Below, piece by piece: positions 36,748 through 49,439 of a DNA stretch of 64,000 nucleotides; positions within the stretch are counted from its first letter, which is position 1; each line of letters begins with the position of its first letter. This DNA is from Petrolisthes cinctipes. Taxonomy: Eukaryota > Arthropoda > Malacostraca > Decapoda > Porcellanidae. The notes under the pieces are model-generated. The model made no database searches. It saw only the letters and a program-made list of their open reading frames with translations, and was not told where the DNA came from. The translations under genes were made by a program, and so were the position numbers. The stretch covers positions 992,001 to 1,056,000 of the forward strand of contig JAWQEG010000477.1 in NCBI GenBank assembly GCA_033782935.1, written 5' to 3'.

Positions 36748-36895
36748 GTGCTAGAATATTTTCAAAATATAGGCTAAAAACATGCTAAAAATCTACATTT
36801 TAGGTGCCAAAAAATCGATATCTCAAATTCAGTCCCAAAACACCCGAAAATTCGATATTTAGAGGTCCCAGAAGGTATCTGTACATGCCTACTCC
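36748..36895 (+). repeat. Short monomer type f, 148 bp (reference copy)
   Basis: Short monomer closing the second trimer. It has the same 29 bp deletion as c, so c and f descend from one deletion event. Diagnostic features are CATTTTAGGTGCCAAAAAATCGATATC and TATTTAGAGGTCCCAGAAGGTATCTG. In this copy the usual AATCGACATTTT is AATCTACATTTT, a private change shared with the copy at offset 2,966. Confidence 0.92.
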
Positions 36896-39861
36896 GTGTT
36901 AGAGTATTTTCAAAATACAGGCCAAAAACATACTGAAAATCGATCTTTTTGGTGCCCAAAAGTCGATATGTGCATGCATCTTCTGTACCCGTTTATATCT
37001 CAAATTCTGGCTCAAAACACCCGAAAATTCGATATTTTGGGGTCCCAGAAGCGATCTGTACATGCCTACTCCGTGTTAGAGTATTTTCAAAATTCAGGCC
37101 CAAAACATGCTGAAAATCGATATTTTTGGCGCCCAAAGTCAATATGTGCATGTATCTTCTGTACCCGTTTATATCTCAAATTCAGGCTCAAAACACCCGA
37201 AAAATCAATATTTTGGGGTCCCAGAAGCAATCTGTAAAGTGCTAGAATATTTTCAAAATATAGGCTAAAAACATGCTAAAAATCGATCTTTTAGGTGCCA
37301 AAAAGTCGATATCTCAAATTCAGTCCCAAAACACCCGAAAATTCGATATTTTGGGGTCCCAGAAGCAATCTGTACATGCCTACTCAGTGTTAGAGTATTT
37401 TAAAAATTCAGGCCCAAAACATGCTGAAAATCGATATTTTTGGTGCCCAAAGTCAATACGTGCATGTATCTTCTGTACCAGTTTATATCTCAAATTCAGG
37501 CTCAAAACACCAAAAATTCAATATTTTGGGGTCCCAGAAGCAATCTGTACATGCCTACTCAGTGCTAGAATATTTTCAAAATATAGGCTAAAAACATGCT
37601 AAAAATCGATCTTTTAGGTGCCAAAAAGTCGATATCTCAAATTCAGTCCCAAAACACCCGAAAATTCGATATTTAGGGGTCCCAGAAGCGATCTGTACAT
37701 GCCTACTCCGTGTTAGAGTATTTTCAAAATACATGCTCAAAACATACTGAAAATCGATCTTTTAGGTGCACAAAAGTCGATATGTGTATGCATCTTCAGT
37801 ACCCGTTTATATCTCAAATTCAGGCTCAAAACACCCGAAAATTCAATATTTTGGGGTCCCAGAAGCAATCTGTACATGCCTACTCAGTGTTAGAGTATTT
37901 TCAAAATACAGGCCCAAAACATGCTGAAAATCGATATTTTAGATGCCCAAAGTCAATATGTGCATGTATCTTCTGTACCCGTTTATATCTCAAATTCAGG
38001 CTCAAAACACCCGAAAATTCAATATTTTGGGGTCCCAGAAGCAATCTGTACATGCCTACTCAGTGCTAGAATATTTTCAAAATATAAGCTAAAAACATGC
38101 TAAAAATCGATCTTTTAGGTGCCAAAAAGTCGATATCTCAAATTCAGTCCCAAAACACCCGAAAATTCGATATTTTGGGGTCCCAGAAGCGATCTGTACA
38201 TGCCTACTCCGTGTTAGAGTATTTTCAAAATTAAGGCCCAAAACATGCTGAAAATCGATATTTTTGGTGCATAAAGGCAATATGTGCATGTATCTTCTGT
38301 ACCCGTTTATATCTCAAATTCAGGCTCAAAACACCCGAAAATTCAATATTTTGGGGTCCCAGAAGCAATCTGTACATGCCTACACAGTGCTAGAATATTT
38401 TCAAAATATAGGCTAAAAACATGCTAAAAATCGACATTTTAGGTGCCAAAAAATCGATATCTCAAATTCAGTCCCAAAACACCCGAAAATTCGATATTTA
38501 GAGGTCAAAGAAGGTATCTGTACATGCTTACTCCGTGTTAGAGTATTTTCAAAATACAGGCCAAAAACATACTGAAAATCGATCTTTTAGGTGCCCAAAA
38601 GTCGATATGTGCATGCATCTTCTGTACCCGTTTATATCTCAAATTCTGGCTCAAAACACCCGAAAATTCAAAATTTTGGGGTCCCAGAAGCAATCTGTAC
38701 ATGCCTACTCAGTGCTAGAATATTTTCAAAATATAGGCTAAAAACATGCTAAAAATCGACATTTTAGGTGCCAAAAAATCGATATCTCAAATTCAGTCCC
38801 AAAACACCCGAAAATTCGATATTTAGTGGTCCCAGAAGCGATCTGTACATGCCTACTCCGTGTTAGAGTATTTTCAAAATACAGGCCAAAAACATACTGA
38901 AAATCGATCTTTTAGGTGCCCAAATGTCGATATGTGCATGCATCTTCTGTACCCGTTTATATCTCAAATTCTGGCCCTAAACACCCGAAAATTCGATATT
39001 TTGGGGTCCCAGAAGCGATCTGTACATGCCTACTCCGTGTTAGAGTATTTTCAAAATTCAGGCCCAAAACATGCTGAAAATCGATATTTTTGGTGCCCAA
39101 AGTCAATATGTGCATGTATCTTCTGTACCCGTTTATATCTCAAATTCAGGCTCAAAACACCCGAAAATTCAATATTTTGGGGTCCCAGAAGCAATCTGTA
39201 CATGCCTACTCAGTGCTAGAATATTTTCAAAATATAGGCTAAAAACATGCTAAAAATCGATCTTTTAGGTGCCAAAAAGTCGATATCTCAAATTCAGTCC
39301 CAAAACACCAGAAAATTCGATATTTAGGGGTCCCAGAAGCGATCTGTACATGCCTACTCCGTGTTAGAGTATTTTCAAAATACATGCTCAAAACATACTG
39401 AAAATCGATCTTTTAGGTGCACAAAAGTCGATATGTGCATGCATCTTCAGTACCCGTTTATATCTCAAATTCAGGCTCAAAACACCCGAAAATTCAATAT
39501 TTTGGGGTCCCAGAAGCAATCTGTACATGTCTACTCAGTGTTAGAGTATTTTCAAAATACAGGCCCAAAACATGCTGAAAATCGATATTTTAGATGCCCA
39601 AAGTCAATATGTGCATGTATCTTCTGTACCCGTTTATATCTCAAATTCAGGCTCAAAACACCCGAAAATTCAATATTTTGGGGTCCCAGAAGCAATCTGT
39701 ACATGCCTACACAGTGCTAGAATATTTTCAAAATATAGGCTAAAAACATGCTAAAAATCTACATTTTAGGTGCCAAAAAATCGATATCTCAAATTCAGTC
39801 CCAAAACACCCGAAAATTCGATATTTAGAGGTCCCAGAAGGTATCTGTACATGCCTACTCC
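36896..39861 (+). repeat. About 3 kb block family, copy 2 (2,966 bp)
   Basis: It begins A-B(166)-c-B like copy 1, then runs c-D-E-c-B-f-A-f-A-B-c-D-E-f. It has GGCGCCCAAAG near 37,129, CGAAAAATCAATATT near 37,199, CAATACGTGC, GTACCAGTTTA, and CACCAAAAATTC near 37,508, a 3 bp loss. It also has GGTGCATAAAGGCAATATG near 38,267 and GGTCAAAGAAGG near 38,504. Compared with copy 1 the middle trimer is D-E-c in place of f-A-B-c. Confidence 0.83.
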
Positions 39862-42800
39862 GTGTTAGAGTATTTTCAAAATACAGGCCAAAAACATACT
39901 GAAAATCGATCTTTTTGGTGCCCAAAAGTCGATATGTGCATGCATCTTCTGTACCCGTTTATATCTCAAATTCTGGCTCAAAACACCCGAAAATTCGATA
40001 TTTTGGGGTCCCAGAAGCGATCTGTACATGCCTACTCCGTGTTAGAGTATTTTCAAAATTCAGGCCCAAAACATGCTGAAAATCGATATTTTTGGCGCCC
40101 AAAGTCAATATGTGCATGTATCTTCTGTACCCGTTTATATCTCAAATTCAGGCTCAAAACACCCGAAAAATCAATATTTTGGGGTCCCAGAAGCAATCTG
40201 TAAAGTGCTAGAATATTTTCAAAATATAGGCTAAAAACATGCTAAAAATCGATCTTTTAGGTGCCAAAAAGTCGATATCTCAAATTCAGTCCCAAAACAC
40301 CCGAAAATTCGATATTTTGGGGTCCCAGAAGCAATCTGTACATGCCTACTCAGTGTTAGAGTATTTTAAAAATTCAGGCCCAAAACATGCTGAAAATCGA
40401 TATTTTTGGTGCCCAAAGTCAATACGTGCATGTATCTTCTGTACCAGTTTATATCTCAAATTCAGGCTCAAAACACCAAAAATTCAATATTTTGGGGTCC
40501 CAGAAGCAATCTGTACATGCCTACTCAGTGCTAGAATATTTTCAAAATATAGGCTAAAAACATGCTAAAAATCGATCTTTTAGGTGCCAAAAAGTCGATA
40601 TCTCAAATTCAGTCCCAAAACACCCGAAAATTCGATATTTAGGGGTCCCAGAAGCGATCTGTACATGCCTACTCCGTGTTAGAGTATTTTCAAAATACAT
40701 GCTCAAAACATACTGAAAATCGATCTTTTAGGTGCACAAAAGTCGATATGTGTATGCATCTTCAGTACCCGTTTATATCTCAAATTCAGGCTCAAAACAC
40801 CCGAAAATTCAATATTTTGGGGTCCCAGAAGCAATCTGTACATGCCTACTCAGTGTTAGAGTATTTTCAAAATACAGGCCCAAAACATGCTGAAAATCGA
40901 TATTTTAGATGCCCAAAGTCAATATGTGCATGTATCTTCTGTACCCGTTTATATCTCAAATTCAGGCTCAAAACACCCGAAAATTCAATATTTTGGGGTC
41001 CCAGAAGCAATCTGTACATGCCTACTCAGTGCTAGAATATTTTCAAAATATAGGCTAAAAACATGCTAAAAATCGATCTTTTAGGTGCCAAAAAGTCGAT
41101 ATCTCAAATTCAGTCCCAAAACACCCGAAAATTCGATATTTTGGGGTCCCAGAAGCGATCTGTACATGCCTACTCCGTGTTAGAGTATTTTCAAAATTAA
41201 GGCCCAAAACATGCTGAAAATCGATATTTTTGGTGCATAAAGGCAATATGTGCATGTATCTTCTGTACCCGTTTATATCTCAAATTCAGGCTCAAAACAC
41301 CCGAAAATTCAATATTTTGGGGTCCCAGAAGCAATCTGTACATGCCTACACAGTGCTAGAATATTTTCAAAATATAGGCTAAAAACATGCTAAAAATCGA
41401 CATTTTAGGTGCCAAAAAATCGATATCTCAAATTCAGTCCCAAAACACCCGAAAATTCGATATTTAGAGGTCAAAGAAGGTATCTGTACATGCTTACTCC
41501 GTGTTAGAGTATTTTCAAAATACAGGCCAAAAACATACTGAAAATCGATCTTTTAGGTGCCCAAAAGTCGATATGTGCATGCATCTTCTGTACCCGTTTA
41601 TATCTCAAATTCTGGCTCAAAACACCCGAAAATTCAATATTTTGGGGTCCCAGAAGCAATCTGTACATGCCTACTCAGTGCTAGAATATTTTCAAAATAT
41701 AGGCTAAAAACATGCTAAAAATCGATCTTTTAGGTGCCAAAAAGTCGATATCTCAAATTCAGTCACAAAACACCCGAAAATTCGATATTTAGGGGTCCCA
41801 GAAGCGATCTGTACATGCCTACTCCGTGTTAGAGTATTTTCAAAATACATGCTCAAAACATACTGAAAATCGATCTTTTAGGTGCACAAAAGTCGATATG
41901 TGCATGCATCTTCAGTACCCGTTTATATCTCAAATTCAGGCTCAAAACACCCGAAAATTCAATATTTTGGGGTCCCAGAAGCAATCTGTACATGCCTACA
42001 CAGTGCTAGAATATTTTCAAAATATAGGCTAAAAACATGCTAAAAATCGACATTTTAGGTGCCAAAAAATCGATATCTCAAATTCAGTCCCAAAACAACC
42101 GAAAATTCGATATTTAGTGGTCCCAGAAGGTATCTGTACATGCCTACTCCGTGTTAGAGTATTTTCAAAATACAGGCCAAAAACATACTGAAAATCGATC
42201 TTTTAGGTGCCCAAAAGTCGATATGTGCATGCATCTTCTGTACCCGTTTATATCTCAAATTCTGTCCCTAAACACCCGAAAATTCGATATTTTGGGGTCC
42301 CAGAAGCGATCTGTACATGCCTACTCCGTGTTAGAGTATTTTCAAAATTCAGGCCCAAAACATGCTGAAAATCGATATTTTTGGTGCCCAAAGTCAATAT
42401 GTGCATGTATCTTCTGTACCCGTTTATATCTCAAATTCAGGCTCAAAACACCCGAAAATTCAATATTTTGGGGTCCCAGAAGCAATCTGTACATGCCTAC
42501 TCAGTGCTAGAATATTTTCAAAATATAGGCTAAAAACATGCTAAAAATCGATCTTTTAGGTGCCAAAAAGTCGATATCTCAAATTCAGTCCCAAAACACC
42601 AGAAAATTCGATATTTAGGGGTCCCAGAAGCGATCTGTACATGCCTACTCCGTGTTAGAGTATTTTCAAAATACATGCTCAAAACATACTGAAAATCGAT
42701 CTTTTAGGTGCACAAAAGTCGATATGTGCATGCATCTTCAGTACCCGTTTATATCTCAAATTCAGGCTCAAAACACCCGAAAATTCAATATTTTGGGGTC

Positions 42801-43152
42801 CCAGAAGCAATCTGTACATGTCTACTCAGTGTTAGAGTATTTTCAAAATACAGGCCCAAAACATGCTGAAAATCGATATTTTAGATGCCCAAAGTCAATA
42901 TGTGCATGTATCTTCTGTACCCGTTTATATCTCAAATTCAGGCTCAAAACACCCGAAAATTCAATATTTTGGGGTCCCAGAAGCAATCTGTACATGCCTA
43001 CACAGTGCTAGAATATTTTCAAAATATAGGCTAAAAACATGCTAAAAATCGACATTTTAGGTGCCAAAAAATCGATATCTCAAATTCAGTCCCAAAACAC
43101 CCGAAAATTCGATTTTTAGAGGTCCCAGAAGGTATCTGTACATGCCTACTCC
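39862..43152 (+). repeat. About 3 kb block family, copy 3 (3,291 bp)
   Basis: Matches copy 2 at offset 2,966 up to about 41.7 kb, including GGCGCCCAAAG, CACCAAAAATTC and GGTGCATAAAGGC. It then has an extra D-f pair at 41,826-42,150 (325 bp), which makes the length 2,966 + 325. CAGTCACAAAAC near 41,761, ACAACCGAAAATTC near 42,094 and TTCTGTCCCTAAAC near 42,261 are private to this copy or its neighbours. Confidence 0.84.
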
Positions 43153-46100
43153 GTGTTAGAGTATTTTCAAAATACAGGCCAAAAACATACTGAAAATCGA
43201 TCTTTTTGGTGCCCAAAAGTCGATATGTGCATTCATCTTCTGTACCCGTTTATATCTCAAATTCTGGCTCAAAACACCCGAAAATTCGATATTTTGGGGT
43301 CCCAGAAGCGATCTGTACATGCCTACTCCGTGTTAGAGTATTTTCAAAATTAAGGCCCAAAACATGCTGAAAATCGATATTTTTGGTGCCCAAAGTCAAT
43401 ATGTGCATGTATCTTCTGTACCCGTTTATATCTCAAATTCAGGCTCAAAACACCCGAAAAATCAATATTTTGGGGTCCCAGAAGCAATCTGTAAAGTGCT
43501 AGAATATTTTCAAAATATAGGCTAAAAACATGCTAAAAATCGATCTTTTAGGTGCCAAAAAGTCGATATCTCAAATTCAGTCCCAAAACACCCGAAAATT
43601 CGATATTTTGGGGTCCCAGAAGCAATCTGTACATGCCTACTCAGTGTTAGAGTATTTTAAAAATTCAGGCCCAAAACATGCTGAAAATCGATATTTTTGG
43701 TGCCCAAAGTCAATACGTGCATGTATCTTCTGTACCAGTTTATATCTCAAATTCAGGCTCAAAACACCAAAAATTCAATATTTTGGGGTCCCAGAAGCAA
43801 TCTGTACATGCCTACTCAGTGCTAGAATATTTTCAAAATATAGGCTAAAAACATGCTAAAAATCGATCTTTTAGGTGCCAAAAAGTCGATATCTCAAATT
43901 CAGTCCCAAAACACCCGAAAATTCGATATTTAGGGGTCCCAGAAGCGATCTGTACATGCCTACTCCGTGTTAGAGTATTTTCAAAATACATGCTCAAAAC
44001 ATACTGAAAATCGATCTTTTAGGTGCACAAAAGTCGATATGTGTATGCATCTTCAGTACCCGTTTATATCTCAAATTCAGGCTAAAAACACCCGAAAATT
44101 CAATATTTTGGGGTCCCAGAAGCAATCTGTACATGCCTACTCAGTGTTAGAGTATTTTCAAAATACAGGCCCAAAACATGCTGAAAATCGATATTTTAGA
44201 TGCCCAAAGTCAATATGTGCATGTATCTTCTGTACCCGTTTATATCTCAAATTCAGGCTCAAAACACCCGAAAATTCAATATTTTGGGGTCCCAGAAGCA
44301 ATCTGTAAAGTGCTAGAATATTTTCAAAATATAGGCTAAAAACATGCTAAAAATCGACATTTTAGGTGCCAAAAAATCGATATCTCAAATTCAGTCCCAA
44401 AACACCCGAAAATTCGATATTTAGAGGTCCCAGAAGGTATCTGTACATGCCTACTCCGTGATAGAGTATTTTCAAAATACAGGCCAAAAACATACTGAAA
44501 ATCGATCTTTTAGGTGCCCAAAAGTCGATATGTGCATGCATCTTCTGTACCCGTTTATATCTCAAATTCTGGCCCTAAACACCCGAAAATTCGATATTTT
44601 GGGGTCCCAGAAGCGATCTGTACATGCCTACTCCGTGTTAGAGTATTTTCAAAATTCAGGCCCAAAACATGCTGAAAATCGATATTTTTGGTGCCCAAAG
44701 TCAATATGTGCATGTATCTTCTGTACCCGTTTATATCTCAAATTCAGGCTCAAAACACCCGAAAATTCAATATTTTGGGGTCCCAGAAGCAATCTGTACA
44801 TGCCTACTCAGTGCTAGAATATTTTCAAAATATAGGCTAAAAACATGCTAAAAATCGATCTTTTAGGTGCCAAAAAGTCGATATCTCAAATTCAGTCCCA
44901 AAACACCCGAAAATTTGATATTTAGGGGTCCCAGAAGCGATCTGTACATGCCTACTCCGTGTTAGAGTATTTTCAAAATACATCCTCAAAACATACTGAA
45001 AATCGATCTTTTAGGTGCACAAAAGTCGATATGTGCATGCATCTTCAGTACCCGTTTATATCTCAAATTCAGGCTCAAAACACCCGAAAATTCAATATTT
45101 TGGGGTCCCAGAAGCAATCTGTACATGCCAACACATTGCTAGAATATTTTCAAAATATAGGCTAAAAACATGCTAAAAATCGACATTTTAGGTGCCAAAA
45201 AATCGATATCTCAAATTCAGTCCCAAAACACCCGAAAATTTGATATTTATTGTTCCCAGAAGCGATCTGTACATGCCTACTCCGTGTTAGAGTATTTTCA
45301 AAATACATGCTCAAAACATACTGAAAATCGATCTTTTAGGTGCCCAAAAGTCGATATGTGCATGCATCTTCTGTACCCGTTTATATCTCAAATTCTGTCC
45401 CTAAACACCCGAAAATTCGATATTTTGGGGTCCCAGAAGCGATCTGTACATGCCTACTCCGTGTTAGAGTATTTTCAAAATTCAGGCCCAAAACATGCTG
45501 AAAATCGATATTTTTGGTGCCCAAAGTCAATATGTGCATGTATCTTCTGTACCCGTTTATATCTCAAATTCAGGCTCAAAACACCCGAAAATTCAATATT
45601 TTGGGGTCCCAGAAGCAATCTGTACATGCCTACTCAGTGCTAGAATATTTTCAAAATATAGGCTAAAAACATGCTAAAAATCGATCTTTTAGGTGCCAAA
45701 AAGTCGATATCTCAAATTCAGTCCCAAAACACCCGAAAATTCGATATTTAGGGGTCCCAGAAGCGATCTGTACATGCCTACTCCGTGTTAGAGTATTTTC
45801 AAAATACATGCTCAAAACATACTGAAAATCGATCTTTTAGGTGCACAAAAGTCGATATGTGCATGCATCTTCAGTACCCGTTTATATCTCAAATTCAGGC
45901 TCAAAACACCCGAAAATTCAATATTTTGGGGTCCCAGAAGCAATCTGTACATGTCTACTCAGTGTTAGAGTATTTTCAAAATACAGGCCCAAAACATGCT
46001 GAAAATCGATATTTTAGATGCCCAAAGTCAATATGTGCATGTATCTTCTGTACCCGTTTATATCTCAAATTCAGGCTCAAAACACCCGAAAATTCAATAT

Positions 46101-46285
46101 TTTGGGGTCCCAGAAGCAATCTGTACATGCCTACACAGTGCTAGAATATTTTCAAAATATAGGCTAAAAACATGCTAAAAATCGTCATTTTAGGTGCCAA
46201 AAAATCGATATCTCAAATTCAGTCCCAAAACACCCGAAAATTCGATTTTTAGAGGTCCCAGAAGGTATCTGTACATGCCTACTCC
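43153..46285 (+). repeat. About 3 kb block family, copy 4 (3,133 bp)
   Basis: It starts A-B(166)-c-B-c-D-E like copies 2 and 3 (CGAAAAATC, GTAAAGTGC, CAATACGTGC, CACCAAAAATTC). Its E is shortened by the 10 bp deletion, and the next A begins GTGATAGAG near 44,458. D with ACATCCTCAAAAC follows near 44,980, then GCCAACACATTGC near 45,127, TTTATTGTTCCC near 45,246 and a D/A chimera. CGATTTTTAGAGG near 43,112 and GTGCATTCATC near 43,227 are shared with copy 5. Confidence 0.82.
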
Positions 46286-49200
46286 GTGTTAGAGTATTTT
46301 CAAAATACAGGCCAAAAACATACTGAAAATCGATCTTTTTGGTGCCCAAAAGTCGATATGTGCATTCATCTTCTGTACCCGTTTATATCTCAAATTCTGG
46401 CTCAAAACACCCGAAAATTCGATATTTTGGGGTCCCAGAAGCGATCTGTACATGCCTACTCCGTGTTAGAGTATTTTCAAAATTAAGGCCCAAAACATGC
46501 TGAAAATCGATATTTTTGGTGCCCAAAGTCAATATGTGCATGTATCTTCTGTACCCGTTTATATCTCAAATTCAGGCTCAAAACACACGAAAAATCAATA
46601 TTTTGGGGTCCCAGAAGCAATCTGTAAAGTGCTAGAATATTTTCAAAATATAGGCTAAAAACATGCTAAAAATCGATCTTTTAGGTGCCAAAAAGTCGAT
46701 ATCTCAAATTCAGTCCCAAAACACCCGAAAATTCGATATTTTGGGGTCCCAGAAGCAATCTGTACATGCCTACTCAGTGTTAGAGTATTTTAAAAATTCA
46801 GGCCCAAAACATGCTGAAAATCGATATTTTTGGTGCCCAAAGTCAATACGTGCATGTATCTTCTGTACCAGTTTATATCTCAAATTCAGGCTCAAAACAC
46901 CAAAAATTCAATATTTTGGGGTCCCAGAAGCAATCTGTACATGCCTACTCAGTGCTAGAATATTTTCAAAATATAGGCTAAAAACATGCTAAAAATCGAT
47001 CTTTTAGGTGCCAAAAAGTCGATATCTCAAATTCAGTCCCAAAACACCCGAAAATTCGATATTTAGGGGTCCCAGAAGCGATCTGTACATGCCTACTCCG
47101 TGTTAGAGTATTTTCAAAATACATGCTCAAAACATACTGAAAATCGATCTTTTAGGTGCACAAAAGTCGATATGTGTATGCATCTTCAGTACCCGTTTAT
47201 ATCTCAAATTCAGGCTCAAAACACCCGAAAATTCAATATTTTGGGGTCCCAGAAGCAATCTGTACATGCCTACTCAGTGTTAGAGTATTTTCAAAATACA
47301 GGCCCAAAACATGCTGAAAATCGATATTTTAGATGCCCAAAGTCAATATGTGCATGTATCTTCTGTACCCGTTTATATCTCAAATTCAGGCTCAAAACAC
47401 CCGAAAATTCAATATTTTGGGGTCCCAGAAGCAATCTGTACATGCCTACACAGTGCTAGAATATTTTCAAAATATAGGCTAAAAACATGCTAAAAATCGA
47501 CATTTTAGGTGCCAAAAAATCGATATCTCAAATTCAGTCCCAAAACCCCCGAAAATTCGATATTTTGAGGTCCCAGAAGGTATCTGTACATGCTTACTCC
47601 GTGTTAGAGTATTTTCAAAATACAGGCCAAAAACATACTGAAAATCGATCTTTTAAGTGCCCAAAAGTCGATATGTGCATGCATCTTCTGTACCCGTTTA
47701 TATCTCAAATTCTGGCCCTAAACACCCGAAAATTCGATATTTTGGGGTCCCAGAAGCGATCTGTACATGCCTACTCCGTGTTAGAGTATTTTCAAAATTC
47801 AGGCCCAAAACATGCTGAAAATCGATATTTTTGGTGCCCAAAGTCAATATGTGCATGTATCTTCTGTACCCGTTTATATCTCAAATTCAGGCTCAAAACA
47901 CCCGAAAATTCAATATTTTGGGGTCCCAGAAGCAATCTGTACATGCCTACTCAGTGCTAGAATATTTTCAAAATATAGGCTAAAAACATGCTAAAAATCG
48001 ATCTTTTAGGTGCCAAAAAGTCGATATCTCAAATTCAGTCCCAAAACACCCGAAAATTCGATATTTAGGGGTCCCAGAAGCGATCTGTACATGCCTACTC
48101 CGTGTTAGAGTATTTTCAAAATACATGCTCAAAACATACTGAAAATCGATCTTTTAGGTGCACAAAAGTCGATATGTGCATGCATCTTCAGTACCCGTTT
48201 ATATCTCAAATTCAGGCTCAAAACACCCGAAAATTCAATATTTTGGGGTCCCAGAAGCAATCTGTACATGCCTACTCAGTGTTAGAGTATTTTCAAAATA
48301 CAGGCCCAAAACATGCTGAAAATCGATATTTTAGATGCCCAAAGTCAATATGTGCATGTATCTTCTGTACCCGTTTATATCTCAAATTCAGGCTCAAAAC
48401 ACCCGAAAATTCAATATTTTGGGGTCCCAGAAGCAATCTGTAAAGTGCTAGAATATTTTCAAAATATAGGCTAAAAACATGCTAAAAATCGACATTTTAG
48501 GTGCCAAAAAATCGATATCTCAAATTCAGTCCCAAAACACCCGAAAATTCGATATTTAGAGGTCCCAGAAGGTATCTGTACATGCCTACTCCGTGATAGA
48601 GTATTTTCAAAATACAGGCCAAAAACATACTGAAAATCGATCTTTTAGGTGCCCAAAAGTCGATATGTGCATGCATCTTCTGTACCCGTTTATATCTCAA
48701 ATTCTGGCCCTAAACACCCGAAAATTCGATATTTTGGGGTCCCAGAAGCGATCTGTACATGCCTACTCCGTGTTAGAGTATTTTCAAAATTCAGGCCCAA
48801 AACATGCTGAAAATCGATATTTTTGGTGCCCAAAGTCAATATGTGCATGTATCTTCTGTACCCGTTTATATCTCAAATTCAGGCTCAAAACACCCGAAAA
48901 TTCAATATTTTGGGGTCCCAGAAGCAATCTGTACAGTGCTAGAATATTTTCGAAATATAGGCTAAAAACATGCTAAAAATCGATCTTTTAGGTGCCAAAA
49001 AGTCGATATCTCAAATTCAGTCCCAAAACACCCGAAAATTCGATATTTAGGGGTCCCAGAAGCGATCTGTACATGCCTACTCCGTGTTAGAGTATTTTCA
49101 AAATACATCCTCAAAACATACTGAAAATCGATCTTTTAGGTGCACAAAAGTCGATATGTGCATGCATCTTCAGTACCCGTTTATATCTCAAATTCAGGCT

Positions 49201-49439
49201 CAAAACACCCGAAAATTCAATATTTTGGGGTCCCAGAAGCAATCTGTACATGCCAACACAGTGCTAGAATATTTTCAAAATATAGGCTAAAAACATGCTA
49301 AAAATCGACATTTTAGGTGCCAAAAAATCGATATCTCAAATTCAGTCCCAAAACACCCGAAAATTTGATATTTATTGGTCCCAGAAGCGATCTGTACATG
49401 CCTACTCCGTGTTAGAGTATTTTCAAAATACATGCTCAA
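46286..49439 (+). repeat. About 3 kb block family, copy 5, expanded by one 1,002 bp hexamer
   Basis: Matches copy 4 at offset 3,133 up to about 47.4 kb. An additional D-E-f-A-B-c hexamer (47,100-48,101) follows, after which the copy 4 order resumes at offset 4,135 (D-E(166)-f, A starting GTGATAGAG at 48,593, ACATCCTCAAAAC near 49,106, GCCAACACAGTGC near 49,252, TTTATTGGTCCC near 49,371). Private changes are AAACACACGAAAAATC near 46,580 and TTTTAAGTGCCC near 47,651. Confidence 0.83.

Larger units (their letters stand above)
33599..36895 (+). repeat. About 3 kb block family, copy 1 (3,297 bp)
   Basis: The order is A-B(166)-c-B-f(153)-A-B-c-B-f-A-c-D-f-A-B-c-D-E-f. Family markers are TCTGTAAAGTGCTAG near 33,933, a B with TTTTAAAAATTCAGG, CAATACGTGC and GTACCAGTTTA near 34,090-34,190, a B with AAAATTAAGG near 34,938, and GAGGTCAAAGAAGG near 35,211. 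The f at 34,266 has a 5 bp tandem duplication of TAAAA (GGCTAAAATAAAAACATG). It lacks the CACCAAAAATTC deletion that marks copies 2-5. Confidence 0.82.
35894..36895 (+). repeat. Reference 1,002 bp hexameric HOR unit (A-B-c-D-E-f)
   Basis: This unit shows the canonical order: A 177, B 176, c 148, D 177, E 176 and f 148 bp. The two halves (A-B-c and D-E-f, 501 bp each) are related but distinguishable. In the first half, A has CAGGCCAAAAACATACTG and TTCTGGCCCTAAAC. In the second, D has CATGCTCAAAACATACTG and GGTGCACAAAAG. The short monomers differ as AATCGATCTTTTAGG with AGGGGTCCC (c) versus a CGACATTTT-type start with AGAGGTCCCAGAAGGT (f). This copy has private changes: CACCAGAAAATTC in c, ACATGTCTAC in D and AATCTACATTTT in f. 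The last two recur at offset 2,966. Confidence 0.93.

Noticed and set aside
37129..37139. GGCGCC in B monomers near 37,130 and 40,096 as a functional site
   Set aside because: It is a single T-to-C change in GGTGCC, present in only two related block copies, so it is useful as a lineage marker only.
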